Shown: positions 24,042 to 32,816, numbered from the stretch's first letter. The stretch: 64,000 nt of DNA from an uncultured Rubrobacteraceae bacterium (GCA_902806095.1 CADCVF010000039.1:1-64000), one strand, 5' to 3'. Numbers and translations: made by a program. The notes: generated by a model not told the origin, from the letters alone.

Positions 24042-25754
24042 CTACCGAACACGCTTGTTTGGCATGTCGGCCCCGTTCCGGCCCTTCATAACCTTCTCGA
24101 ACTTCTTCCACTTCTTGCCCCTCGTCAGGGTGCGAAAGGGTTTCGAGTCGGGCACGACGGAGCGCAGGTCTCCAGCCTCGCGGGCGCAGCGTTCCGAGTA
24201 GACGCCCATCGTAAAGGCGACCCCGCGCGGGACCCGCGTTCTACCGGTTGTGGTGCCGAGCTCCCGAAGGTATCCAGCGGCGACCACGGCATCCTGGTGG
24301 TCGCCGAGATCGTCCTGCAGCTCCTTTAGAGGCTCGACGAGTTTCTGCACCGGTGTACCGTAGACTTCGGAGACGAACTCCAGGGTGTAGCGCAGCCGCT
24401 TCCCCTTCTTTCGCACGTCGTGGAAGGCCTCGGGGGGCGAAGCCTCGTCGAGACGCTTCGCCGCTTTTCTCCACTTGCGGTAGCGGCCCGCGACCAGGGC
24501 CGGCGCCGCTGACGTGACCGGCTCGCTCGTCCTTTCGTGGCCGTTCATCTGGGCGGGCTCCAGCTCGGCCGTGGGTCCGCGGCGCAGCATCTCCGCGAAC
24601 GAGGACTCCAGACGCTCGTACCTTTCCGTGTCGAGGACCCCGAGCATGTCCTTGCGGGCCTCGGTCCGCCGCTTGCGGATGATGGTCAAGATCCTGTCCA
24701 GGAACCCGGAGTCCTCCTCGCCCGCCTCTTCTTTCCAGGCCTGGAGGTGTTCGATCTGGACGTCCAGATCCCTTACGTCGCCGAGGGCGCGGGCCACCCA
24801 GCGCAACTCCTCCCTGAGCCAGCGGGCCCGCTCGGGCAAAGCTCCCTCGAAGACCTTCATCGCAGCCCGCATCCGGCGCGTCGGCACGCGCATATCGTGC
24901 AGCTCCTCGGGGTTTTCGCCGAGCCGCGTGCCAGGCTCGTGGTTCCGCATCTCGACGAACTGCCTGCGTAGCACGGCGAACGCGACCTCGCCCAGGCTCA
25001 TGGAAGGGTCTATGTGAGTAGGGCCCACGTCGGAGTTCCCTTCCGGATTGAGCCCGCCGGCGTACAGACCGGTCTCGTACTTGGAGGTAGAGGCTGGGGT
25101 CAGTTCGAGGGCGGACTGCATCTCGTCAACGAAGCCATGCAGGTCAGGGGTCGGGGCCATGCCGATCCCGGCCTCTACCTCGACACGGGTCAAGCGGGCC
25201 GGCTCATCGCCCAGGGGTATCTTCGAGGCGTCGAGCGAGATCTCACCGATGCGCAAGTCCTCCTGGTTCCCATCTGTAGAACCATCGAGCAGGAGCGCAA
25301 ACCCCTGGCGGCGGGTCTCGATTCTGAACAGTGGACGCATCTCGCGCCTGCCAACGAGCGCCTTGGATCTCCCGCCTACGGGCCCTCCGGCCCCCTTCAG
25401 CGTGGCGGGTTTATCGTCCTCGAGGGGCTCGGAGATCTCACGCCGCCTCCTGAGACTACCCTCGGCCGGCGTCAGGGACTTCATCGTCGCCTCGACTTCG
25501 CCATCGGTGTTGCGGACGCGCAGGGCGTAGCCGGCCCGGTAGAACCGCCAGTCATCGGTGTCGTAGTAGGTGTCTGTGATCTCTACCGTGGATTCAGGAG
25601 CGACGATGAGGCCTGAGGAACCAGAGTATTGCCGGCCGAGCCAGCCCTCGACCGACTCGAGCTCTCCGGCGTCGAACTGCCACTCTATCTCCTGGTGATC
25701 CGTGGCAGAAGGTACTTTCGTACGTGATGATTCGCTGCCCTGCCCCGCTGTCAT
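24042..25754 (-). CDS. CYTH-CHAD domain protein (polyphosphate-associated)
   Basis: 570 residues. The N-terminal CYTH domain (about 18-225) begins QEIEWQFDAGE, where the usual ExExK has lost its Lys (Gln instead), and continues with ITDTYYDTDDWRFYRAGYAL and RTRRQGF-like strands. The C-terminal CHAD domain (about 255-560) carries the paired basic helices HDMRVPTRRMRAAMKVFEG and FHDVRKKGKRLRYTLEFVSE, whose His/Arg/Lys residues bind polyphosphate. CYTH enzymes cleave triphosphate; the Lys change may weaken that. Encoded directly after ppk1, it probably binds or processes polyphosphate granules. Confidence 0.92.
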   Translation of the reverse strand: MTAGQGSESSRTKVPSATDHQEIEWQFDAGELESVEGWLGRQYSGSSGLIVAPESTVEITDTYYDTDDWRFYRAGYALRVRNTDGEVEATMKSLTPAEGSLRRRREISEPLEDDKPATLKGAGGPVGGRSKALVGRREMRPLFRIETRRQGFALLLDGSTDGNQEDLRIGEISLDASKIPLGDEPARLTRVEVEAGIGMAPTPDLHGFVDEMQSALELTPASTSKYETGLYAGGLNPEGNSDVGPTHIDPSMSLGEVAFAVLRRQFVEMRNHEPGTRLGENPEELHDMRVPTRRMRAAMKVFEGALPERARWLREELRWVARALGDVRDLDVQIEHLQAWKEEAGEEDSGFLDRILTIIRKRRTEARKDMLGVLDTERYERLESSFAEMLRRGPTAELEPAQMNGHERTSEPVTSAAPALVAGRYRKWRKAAKRLDEASPPEAFHDVRKKGKRLRYTLEFVSEVYGTPVQKLVEPLKELQDDLGDHQDAVVAAGYLRELGTTTGRTRVPRGVAFTMGVYSERCAREAGDLRSVVPDSKPFRTLTRGKKWKKFEKVMKGRNGADMPNKRVR

Positions 25755-25843
25755 CCGTGCCTCGTTTCGTTAGCCCGTTCCGGTCGTGTTTCCCCTAGAA
25801 ACAGAGGCGCAATGTAGCACGGACGTGGATCACTAGCAACAGA

Positions 25844-27919
25844 TCAAAATCCTTCTTCGAGCAGTATCGCCTGGCTGTCTACCTGTTCCTCCCCGACTTT
25901 CGGGTGCAAGCGTTCGAAGGTGCCGTCGGGGCCGAGTTCCCAACCGTTCGCATTATCGGCGAGCTGGAGGTCGAGCAGGCGGCGGACCTTCTCGCGGTGA
26001 CGCTTCTCGCGCAGCGGGAAGGCCGTCTCCACGCGCCGGTCGAGGTTGCGCTGCATCAGGTCGGCGCTTCCGAGGTAGATCTTCTCGTCATCCCCATTCG
26101 AAAAGGCGAAGATACGAGCGTGTTCGAGGAAGCGCCCTACGAGCGAGACTACGCGGATATTCTCGCTCACGGCTTCCACGCCGGGCCTGAGGCAGCAGAT
26201 GCTGCGTACAATCAGGTCTATCTTCACCCCGGCCTGGGAGGCTTCGTAGAGGAGCTCGATAATCTGCGGGTCCGTGAGCGAGTTGGTCTTGCACGTGATG
26301 CTGGCGTGCTCACCGCCCTTGGCCTTCTCGGTCTGCTCCTCGATCAGGCGCACTATGCTCTCACGCATTGTTAGAGGAGCGACGAGTAGCTCCTGGTGCT
26401 CTTCCTGCTCGGAGTAGCCGGTCAGGTAGTTGAAGAGGTCCGAGCCGTCCTCGGCGAGCTTCGGGTCATCGGTAAAGTACGAGAAGTCCGTGTAGATGCG
26501 GGCCGTCCCTGGGTTGTAGTTTCCTGTACCGAGGTGGACATATCGCCTGAGTCCCGAGCCCTCGCGCCTGACGACCAGGCTGATCTTGGCATGCGTCTTG
26601 AGGCCAACGATACCGTAGGCGACGTGGACGCCCCTGGCCTCGAGCTGGCGCGCCCAGGTGATGTTCGGCTCCTCGTCGAAGCGCGCCTTCAACTCGACCA
26701 GGACGGCTACCTGCGTCTGCTCGTCGCGAGCCTCCGAGAGCGTCTCGACTATCGGGGAGTTCGAGCCGACGCGATAGAGGGTCTGCTTTATGGCGAGGAC
26801 CCCGGGGTCGTTGGCCGCCGCCCTGACGAAGTCCACGACGGGTGAGAACGAATCGTAGGGATGGTAGATCAGGATGTCGCCGTTCCTGATGGCCTGGGTA
26901 ATGGAGCGCGCGCTCCGGATCTCCGAAGGCACCCTGGGCGTTATCGGCGGGTAGAGCAGATCGGAGCGCTCGATGTGCGTGAGCTCAGCCACGTCAGCAA
27001 GCCCTATGGGGTGGGGAGAGGCGAAGACCGAGTTCTCGTGGAGCTTGAGGTTACCGGCAAGCCAGTCCCTAAGGTCGTCTGGCATCTCGTCTGAGACCAC
27101 GAGCCTGACGCTCTGGCCGAACCAGCGGCCCTCCAGCTCGTCCTCTATCGCCTGCAAAAGGTCGGCCGCCTCGTCCTCCTCGATCACGAAGTCCGCGTTG
27201 CGGGTGACCTGGAAGACGTAGCTCGCGACGACGTCCTTGCCGGGGAAGAGCTCATCCAGGTTCGCCGAAATGACCTCCTCGACCCTCACAAAGCGCATCT
27301 CGGGCTTTTCGCCGGGGCCGCGGTCCTCGTCGGCGAGCCGCATAAAGCGGTCTATGGTAGTCGGTACCTTTATGCGGGCCATGACCCGTCTTCCAGCATC
27401 CCCGATAACCACGAGCAGATTCAGCGAGAGGTTGGATATGTGGGGGAACGGGTGCGCCGGATCTATGGCGAGGGGCGTGAGTATAGGCAGTATGTCTCTG
27501 ACGAACCTCTCCCTGAGCTCCCTCCGCTCGGCGGCGCGGACCTTGCTGTGAGGCACCATGCGTATGCCCTCTTTCTCCAGGGCGGGTAAGAGCTCCCTGT
27601 TCAGTATCCTGCGCCGCTCGTCGAAGAATTCCTCCGTGTGGTCGTGTATCCGGGAGATCTGTTCCTCGGGGGTCATCCCGTCCGGAACGGGGTTCGGGAG
27701 TTCCGAGGCTACCTGTTGCTGCAACCCGGCGACCCTGATCATGAAGAACTCGTCGAGGTTGGTCTCGGAGATCGCGACGAACCGCAACCTCTCCAGTAGC
27801 GGGTGCCGCTCGTCACGGGCCTGTTCGAGGACCCTGTTGTTGAACCCGAGCCACGAGAGCTCCCTGTTTATGTACAGCGAAGGGTCGGAAAGGCTCGGTT
27901 TGCGTGCTACGTCCGTCAT
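25844..27919 (-). CDS. ppk1: Polyphosphate kinase 1
   Basis: 691 residues from the ATG at 27919, preceded by GGGAGAAGAG and overlapping the ppx stop (ATGA). The N domain begins LYINRELSWLGFNNRVLEQA, and the head domain has FPHISNLSLNLLV. The catalytic histidine region is in RYVHLGTGNYNPGTARIYTD, with Arg/Lys contacts in VLAIKQTLYRVGSNSPIVE and the second HKD-like motif in YLGSADLMQRNLDRRVE. It polymerises ATP terminal phosphate into polyphosphate, reversibly. A longer in-frame start inside ppx has no support. Confidence 0.96.
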   Translation of the reverse strand: MTDVARKPSLSDPSLYINRELSWLGFNNRVLEQARDERHPLLERLRFVAISETNLDEFFMIRVAGLQQQVASELPNPVPDGMTPEEQISRIHDHTEEFFDERRRILNRELLPALEKEGIRMVPHSKVRAAERRELRERFVRDILPILTPLAIDPAHPFPHISNLSLNLLVVIGDAGRRVMARIKVPTTIDRFMRLADEDRGPGEKPEMRFVRVEEVISANLDELFPGKDVVASYVFQVTRNADFVIEEDEAADLLQAIEDELEGRWFGQSVRLVVSDEMPDDLRDWLAGNLKLHENSVFASPHPIGLADVAELTHIERSDLLYPPITPRVPSEIRSARSITQAIRNGDILIYHPYDSFSPVVDFVRAAANDPGVLAIKQTLYRVGSNSPIVETLSEARDEQTQVAVLVELKARFDEEPNITWARQLEARGVHVAYGIVGLKTHAKISLVVRREGSGLRRYVHLGTGNYNPGTARIYTDFSYFTDDPKLAEDGSDLFNYLTGYSEQEEHQELLVAPLTMRESIVRLIEEQTEKAKGGEHASITCKTNSLTDPQIIELLYEASQAGVKIDLIVRSICCLRPGVEAVSENIRVVSLVGRFLEHARIFAFSNGDDEKIYLGSADLMQRNLDRRVETAFPLREKRHREKVRRLLDLQLADNANGWELGPDGTFERLHPKVGEEQVDSQAILLEEGF

Positions 27920-28794
27920 ATCTCTTCTCCCTGTGCGAGCGCGAGCAGCGTCCCCTCCCTGATTCCTGCGCGTGCCACGGTCAGATCCTCCTTGCCATAG
28001 TGCTCCAGTATGGTCGCCAGCGTCGTGATGGCCGCAGGCAAGACCCTCGCCCTCTCCGGTGCGAGCCCGTACTCCCGCGCGAGCACCCCGGAAGGACTCT
28101 CCCGAATCTCCGTGGCCAGTCTCCACAAACGCTCTGCCGTGGGCCTGTCACGCGTGACCTTCAGGATAGCCCGTGCCGATCCGCCGACGGCCACGACCCG
28201 GGCCCCGCCGATATCCCATCCAGGCAAGAGTCTTACCACGTGCTCGCCGAGGGCCTCGAGCTCCGCGTCCAGGGGAGGGTCGTGCTCCACGAAGCGCTCC
28301 GTTGTGCGGTTGGTGCCCAGCGGCAGCGAGACCCTCTCTTTTGGCCCACTTGAGACCTCGCCGAGGATCAGCTGCGCCGAACCGCCCCCGAGGTCGACCA
28401 CGAACACTTTTCCCTCGTGGCGCACAGCCGAAACCGCCCCGCTGAAACCAAGCGCGGCCTCCTTCTCGCCCGAGATCAAGCGCATCTCAAGGCCCGTCGC
28501 CTCCCTGACCCTCTCGACCAGTTCCTGGCCATTCTCGGCGTCGCGAACCGCGCTCGTGGCGAGGATCTCCGGCGATGGCGCTCCATTCATGGCCGCTATT
28601 CCAATGAAGAGGGAGATCGCCTCTGTCGCGAGCGTGAGACGCGCGTCGTCGAGGCGACCCGTCTTTTCCACGCCGGCCCCGAGCCTGGCCGAGACCTTCT
28701 CGCCAGTGACTGGCAGGACTGATCCCCCGTCTACCTCCCCGACGAGGAGGTGTATGGTGTTGGAGCCAACGTCCACCACAGAATGCCGGCTCAA
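27916..28794 (-). CDS. ppx: Exopolyphosphatase / pppGpp phosphohydrolase (Ppx/GppA family)
   Basis: About 292 residues from a TTG at 28794 (LSRHSVVDVGSNTIHLLVGE); GTGs at 28779 and 28776 are alternatives. The open frame continues much further upstream but is not conserved and is antisense to the ferredoxin gene. ASKHA-fold motifs: VVDVGSNTIHLLVGEV, the catalytic Glu in LATSAVRDAENG, VFVVDLGGGSAQLILG, and AVGGSARAILKV. The short single-domain form lacks the C-terminal HD half, as in actinobacterial Ppx1. It overlaps ppk1 by four bases, so degradation and synthesis of polyphosphate are co-transcribed. Confidence 0.9.
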   Translation of the reverse strand: MSRHSVVDVGSNTIHLLVGEVDGGSVLPVTGEKVSARLGAGVEKTGRLDDARLTLATEAISLFIGIAAMNGAPSPEILATSAVRDAENGQELVERVREATGLEMRLISGEKEAALGFSGAVSAVRHEGKVFVVDLGGGSAQLILGEVSSGPKERVSLPLGTNRTTERFVEHDPPLDAELEALGEHVVRLLPGWDIGGARVVAVGGSARAILKVTRDRPTAERLWRLATEIRESPSGVLAREYGLAPERARVLPAAITTLATILEHYGKEDLTVARAGIREGTLLALAQGEEI

Positions 28795-28946
28795 ATGATC
28801 GGCGCTTGTAACGAGTTGTGAAACCTCATACCGTCCATGATACCGTCCCGCCGCCCCGGGTGATATATTCGAGTCTCCGAAGAAGGGTTTTGGGATCTCA
28901 AGAGCATCCGCACGGCGCGAGCCGCCATCATGAACCGGAGGAAGCC

Positions 28947-29339
28947 ATCTCGAAGAGAGGCAAGAAGGCGAAGAAGCGGGCGCAGAAAGGCGGCGCGCTG
29001 GCGACGCTCGCGAAGCCGGCCGCGAAGGTCCGCGACTACGACGCCCACGTGCTCGTCTGCAAGGGCGGCGACTGCAAGAAGCGCGGATCCAAGGCCGTCC
29101 GCAAAGCACTCAAGGACGAGTTGCGCGAGGAGGGCATGAACAGGGACGTACGCGTGGACTGCGTAGACTGCCTCGGCCTCTGTAAGCACGGCCCGAACCT
29201 CATCGTCTACCCTGGGGGCACCTGGTACCTCGGCGTCGTAGAATACGACGTACCTGAGATAGTACAAGGGCACCTCAAGAACGACGAACCCGTCGAACAT
29301 CTCGCCGCCGAAGTGAGACCCCGTAGAAGGACCAAATAG
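28947..29339 (+). CDS. Thioredoxin-like [2Fe-2S] ferredoxin, possible AUC start
   Basis: About 130 residues. A basic N-terminus (SKRGKKAKKRAQKGG) leads into DAHVLVCKGGDCKKRGSKAV, then VRVDCVDCLGLCKHGPNLIV and GGTWYLGVVEYDVPEIVQGH. The cysteines in CKGGDC and CVDCLGLC match the cluster ligands of thioredoxin-like ferredoxins, which serve as small electron carriers. No ATG/GTG fits the frame near the conserved start: a TTG at 28890 has poor spacing, whereas a perfect GGAGG at 28937-28941 stands five bases before ATC at 28947. Upstream frames up to 28818 oppose ppx and look non-coding. A hairpin terminator follows. Confidence 0.8.
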   Translation: MSKRGKKAKKRAQKGGALATLAKPAAKVRDYDAHVLVCKGGDCKKRGSKAVRKALKDELREEGMNRDVRVDCVDCLGLCKHGPNLIVYPGGTWYLGVVEYDVPEIVQGHLKNDEPVEHLAAEVRPRRRTK

Positions 29340-29391
29340 AAGGGTACGCAAGATCCTATTTTCGTACCTCCGGGACGTACCCCTTCTACCA
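29337..29391 (+). terminator. Hairpin after the ferredoxin gene
   Basis: TAGAAGGGTACG and CGTACCCCTTCTA pair with one bulge across the segment, and an inner CGTACC-TCCGGGA-CGTACC repeat is present. It begins at the stop codon and probably ends the ferredoxin transcript. Confidence 0.5.
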
Positions 29392-29514
29392 GGTCGGGTG
29401 AATGAGCTCCGAGGGGTGCGCAGCGCTTAGGGACATGGCATTATGGACGCGACCGGTACCACGTCCGTGCCGAGAGGAGGATGCCAAGGGTGTCCATAGA
29501 AGAGAACAAGGCCG

Positions 29515-29724
29515 TCACTAGACGGGTTGGTCGAAGCACACGACCCTAAGGGCGAGATGTTCGGCTCCCCCCGCCTCAGAAGCCTCCTGAGCGAGAGCCC
29601 CGAGGCCGGGATGGGTCTCAGCACGACCTTGGTGGAGGAGCTGGAACGCTTCACTGGGGAGGGCTGGGATCAGGAGGACGACATCACCCTCCTTACGCTG
29701 GAGTGTTCCCGAAACCGAAGCTGA
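29515..29724 (+). pseudogene. C-terminal fragment of a SpoIIE/PP2C phosphatase
   Basis: The frame reads SLDGLVEAHDPKGEMFGSPR, then LRSLLSE, TLVEELERFTGEGWDQEDDI and TLLTLECS. This is the typical end of RsbU-like phosphatases (DGLVEAHD...GEMFG...DDITLLTL). All upstream catalytic blocks are missing and the fragment has no start signal. The sequence between the ferredoxin terminator and this fragment is unrecognisable. Confidence 0.75.
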
Positions 29725-29799
29725 ACTTTCCGCGAATCTGCCTTCGAGAGACTGTTCGCAAAAGCGAGTGGGACACGTCGATGACGTACCCCCTTGAGC

Positions 29800-29873
29800 A
29801 TGAAAAGGAGCTACTCAACCGATCTCACCAACGCTGAGTGGGAGTGCGAACAAACTCCAACCACTTTGATGAG
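29800..29873 (+). mobile_element. N-terminal scrap of an IS5-family transposase
   Basis: ATG at 29800 begins MKRSYSTDLTNAEWE, matching the conserved start of IS5-type transposases (M-x-R-x-Y-P-T-D-L-T/S-D-A-E-W). Similarity ends after about 16 codons. It marks an old insertion or deletion in this debris zone. Confidence 0.6.
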
Positions 29874-29875
29874 CG

Positions 29876-30301
29876 CTAGAGACGTAATAAGACATCCGTG
29901 GCAAAAGCTTCTGCACCTTCAATATCGTCGACGTCGAACCACTCCAGCATCAGTTCCTCTACGCCAGCCTGCTCGTAGGCGTGGATTTGCTCGATGACAA
30001 CCTCTGGCGAACCGGCTATTGCGCCCCATCCCGTTCGTAACGTTTCAAGGGTCTCTTCGAGCGGCAAGGACGCGAGCTCGTCATCCCATCCGCGCGCTGG
30101 CTGTACCCGCCGCGTAAGAGCATCCTCTGTGTGGCCAAAAAAGCAGAGTGCCGCCACAGTGCGCTTCACATCGTGAGGCTGACGCCCATGTTTTGAGAGA
30201 AGGGCATCAAGAGCTGCCGAGCGTTCGCGAAAAGTGTCTGGTCCCATGAAGATGCCATTCCAGACGTCTGCGAACCTACCTCCTCTCCACAGATCCGGGC
30301 C
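29876..30301 (-). pseudogene. C-terminal remnant of a luciferase-like (F420/FMN) monooxygenase
   Basis: The open frame begins after a TAG near 30302 and reads GRFADVWNGIFMGPDTFRER, then LDALLSKHGRQPHDVKRTVA, LETLRTGWGAIAGSPEVVIE and AGVEELMLEWFDVDDIEGAE. This is the last third of an LLM-class flavin oxidoreductase. The TIM-barrel start with cofactor contacts is gone. Its stop abuts the IS5 fragment, so a deletion linked to transposition is likely. Translation from the ATG at 30247 would give only 123 residues. Confidence 0.75.
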
Positions 30302-30394
30302 TCTCTATGCTGTGTAGATTTACGCCGCAAAAGTAACATTCAATTACAAAATGGGCATACCGATGTCAATCGAGCACAAGACCCTTGCAAGAGC

Positions 30395-31066
30395 TTACTT
30401 CTCGCCCTTCAGTTCGCCTTGCACGATGAGGCGCTGCGAGTAGTCGGGGAGCGTACACGTCTGGAGGCTGACGATATTCTTCCCCTTTGTCGGCCGCAGG
30501 ATGCTGACGGTGTCGGGAGAGATCACACGCTTCTCGAAGACTTCATAGGTGTATCGTGTTCCGTCCGCGTCTGTGAGGAAGATCTCATCCCCCTTCTCCA
30601 GCTTGTCGAGGTCCCAGAACACCAGGTTGCTCCTGGTGCCCGGATAACCCACCCTGTGGCCAGCGATGTAGACGTTGGCCACATCCTGCCACGGAAAGCC
30701 TGTGCCCCTAACGTGGACGACGCCGTCGTGGAGGGCCCTCTCGTACCCGCTCTCGGGGGCGTCGTAGACGGGCACGCCGTCCACCCGATCCAGACCAGGA
30801 ACGGTAAGTTCGAGCTTCTTACTCTCGGGCGTCTTCGCCTGGGGACCCCTTACCGTCTCGACGATCCTCTCCGGGATACTCCTGTGGAACTTCTTCTCGA
30901 GCTCCTCAGAGATCCTGCCGTGTACGCGGTCGGGGCTTTCGGCCGAAGCCGGAGAGCCTCCGGTCAGCAGGGAATACCCGACGAGGCCGAGCCCGGCGAA
31001 CAGGCATACCGTAGCCACGACCGAAGTCAGCGCCTTTGTCATGTATACGGCTCTTGTCTTCTTCAT
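30395..31066 (-). CDS. Sortase (class E/D-type transpeptidase)
   Basis: 223 residues. An N-terminal membrane anchor (ALTSVVATVCLFAGLGLVGY) is followed by the sortase barrel at about 85-220. Catalytic His is in VYIAGHRVGYPG, Cys in SLQTCTLPDYSQRLIV, and the Arg is the one in YSQRL. The TLxTC pattern is replaced by SLQTC. Sortases cut surface proteins at an LPxTG/LAxTG signal and attach them to peptidoglycan. A GGAGG site precedes the ATG. A candidate substrate with LPDTG lies at 63.1 kb in this window. Confidence 0.92.
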   Translation of the reverse strand: MKKTRAVYMTKALTSVVATVCLFAGLGLVGYSLLTGGSPASAESPDRVHGRISEELEKKFHRSIPERIVETVRGPQAKTPESKKLELTVPGLDRVDGVPVYDAPESGYERALHDGVVHVRGTGFPWQDVANVYIAGHRVGYPGTRSNLVFWDLDKLEKGDEIFLTDADGTRYTYEVFEKRVISPDTVSILRPTKGKNIVSLQTCTLPDYSQRLIVQGELKGEK

Positions 31067-31201
31067 CGTCCTCGACCTCCTTTCCGAGTAGCCACAATGG
31101 TCGATAGTGGAACTTTATGACCCTGAGGTGACATTTTGATTACAAAACGAACTCTTATTGGTAACAGTTGGTTTTCGGGAGCGCGCATCCTGTTCCGACG
31201 C

Positions 31202-31217
31202 TATAATCTGGCGCGTG
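31202..31217 (+). promoter_or_regulatory. Consensus -10 (TATAAT) placed for a leaderless pntAA transcript
   Basis: TATAAT spans 31202-31207, and the GTG start is at 31215, seven bases later. The expected transcription start therefore coincides with the start codon, and there is no ribosome-binding site. No good -35 is visible. Confidence 0.6.
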
Positions 31218-32507
31218 AAAGTAGGAGTTCCGCGAGAGGTAACCGAGGGCGAGCGCAGAGTCGGGCTCGTGCCCGAGACCGTTGGCAGGCTCGTCAAGGA
31301 TGGTTTCGAGGTCATCGTCGAGTCGGGCGCGGGCCGCGACTACAACCTCGACGCGAACTACGAGGAAGCAGGGGCGAAGATCGTAGACGGCGCAGATGGC
31401 ATCTACGGCGAAGCCGACATAGTAGTCAAGGTACAAAGCCCGACGGAAGACGAGATCGGGCTCTTGCGCGAGGGCCAGGTCCTGATCTGTTTCCTTAACG
31501 GACCGCAGGAGCCTGATCTCGTAGGTAAGCTCGCCGAGGCGGGCGTGACGGTCTTCTCGAACGAAGCGGTCCCGCGCACCAGCGCGGCGCAGGCTATGGA
31601 TGCTCTCTCTTCGATGGGCTCCATCGCCGGCTACAAGTGTGCGCTCATCGCGGCCGACACCATCGGCAAGTACGTCCCCATGCTCTCGACCGCCGCCGGC
31701 ACGACGAAGGCGGCGAACGTCATGGTGTTCGGGGTGGCGGTCGCGGGATTGCAGGCCATGGCGATCATGAACCGCCTCGGGGCCGAGGTGTTCGCCTACG
31801 ACATCAGGCCAGAGACCAAAGAGCAGGCGCAGTCACTCGGCGCCACGTTCATAGACTCCGAGGACGAGAAAGAAGACGAGCAAGAGCAAGACGAATACGA
31901 AGAGTACCAGCCCACCGGGTGGCGCAAGCTGATGATCTCTTTAGGCTTCTACTCGTACGCCGAACCGCCGAGGGAGCGCTACATCGTCGAGGGCGAAGAG
32001 GAGGAAGAGGACGGCTCCGAAGAGGAAGACGAAGGATGGTCCCAGGAGAAGCTCGATGAGGACCAGAAGCTCATCAGGGAGCGCATGGAGGAGATGGACA
32101 TTGTCATCACGACGGCCCTCGTTCCCGGCAGGAAAGCCCCGCAGCTCGTGGACAAGGATATGGTCGAGAGTATGAAACCGGGAAGCGTGGTCGTTGACCT
32201 CGCGGCGGAGAGCGGGGGTAACTGCGAGCTTACCGAGGCCGGGGAGACCGTCGAGCACGAAGGTGTCAGGGTCGTGGGTCCTGTAAACCTGCCGAGCACG
32301 ATGCCAATACACGCCAGCCAGCTCTACTCGCGCAACATGTACAACCTCATCGGGCACATCACCGAAGACCACTCGGAGGATAAAGACGAGAAGGACCTAC
32401 ACCTCGATCTCGACTTCGAAGATGAGATCATCGACGAGACCTGCATCGCGCACGGGGGCGAGATTCGCCACGAGCCGACCAGAGAAGCGCTCAAGGAGGC
32501 CGGGTGA
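31215..32507 (+). CDS. pntAA: NAD(P) transhydrogenase subunit alpha, part 1, with acidic insertion
   Basis: About 430 residues from the GTG at 31215 (MKVGVPREVTEGERRVGLVP). Dehydrogenase-domain motifs: VFSNEAVPRTSAAQAMDALS, AGYKCALIAAD, AAGTTKAANVMVFGVAVAGL (NAD loop) and VVVDLAAESGGNCELTEAGE. Unusually, after EQAQSLGATFID comes a segment at about residues 214-285 made largely of Glu/Asp, interrupted by GWRKLMISLGFYSYAEPP; normal PntA has only a short stretch there. The C-terminus is also acidic. It couples NADH/NADP+ hydride transfer to proton flow with the two membrane subunits encoded downstream. Confidence 0.93.
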   Translation: MKVGVPREVTEGERRVGLVPETVGRLVKDGFEVIVESGAGRDYNLDANYEEAGAKIVDGADGIYGEADIVVKVQSPTEDEIGLLREGQVLICFLNGPQEPDLVGKLAEAGVTVFSNEAVPRTSAAQAMDALSSMGSIAGYKCALIAADTIGKYVPMLSTAAGTTKAANVMVFGVAVAGLQAMAIMNRLGAEVFAYDIRPETKEQAQSLGATFIDSEDEKEDEQEQDEYEEYQPTGWRKLMISLGFYSYAEPPRERYIVEGEEEEEDGSEEEDEGWSQEKLDEDQKLIRERMEEMDIVITTALVPGRKAPQLVDKDMVESMKPGSVVVDLAAESGGNCELTEAGETVEHEGVRVVGPVNLPSTMPIHASQLYSRNMYNLIGHITEDHSEDKDEKDLHLDLDFEDEIIDETCIAHGGEIRHEPTREALKEAG

Positions 32508-32812
32508 CGTCACAGCTACTCGCCCAGTTAGCGATCTTTATCATCTCGGCGTTCCTCGGGTTCGAGTTGATCTCACGCGTGCCGAACCTGCTCCATACGC
32601 CCTTGATGAGCGCGACGAACGCCATACACGGGATCGTGCTGGTCGGCGCGATCATCGCGCTCGCCTCCGCCTCTGACGGCTTCACCACGACCGTCGGCAT
32701 GATAGCTGTGATCTTCGGGGCGATGAACGTGGTCGGCGGTTTCTGGGTCACGAACCGGATGCTCGGCATGTTCGGCCCGCCGAAGAAGCGTGTCAAGAAG
32801 AGAGAGGATTAG
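32504..32812 (+). CDS. pntAB: NAD(P) transhydrogenase subunit alpha, part 2 (membrane)
   Basis: 102 residues, starting at a GTG that overlaps the pntAA stop (GTGA). Three to four membrane helices are visible: LAIFIISAFLGFELISRVP, TNAIHGIVLVGAIIALASA, TVGMIAVIFGAMNVVGGFWV; the last is followed by TNRMLGMFGPPKKRVKKRED. This is the standard PntAB core, whose NAIHGI helix contributes to the proton channel. Confidence 0.95.
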   Translation: MTSQLLAQLAIFIISAFLGFELISRVPNLLHTPLMSATNAIHGIVLVGAIIALASASDGFTTTVGMIAVIFGAMNVVGGFWVTNRMLGMFGPPKKRVKKRED

Positions 32813-32816
32813 CCTC

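Noticed and set aside
28795-29109. N-terminal extension of ppx
   Set aside because: Not conserved, no start signal, and antisense to the ferredoxin gene.
28930-29139. ORF beginning with an ATG at 28930 within the ferredoxin region
   Set aside because: It gives a low-complexity Arg-rich peptide in the wrong frame.
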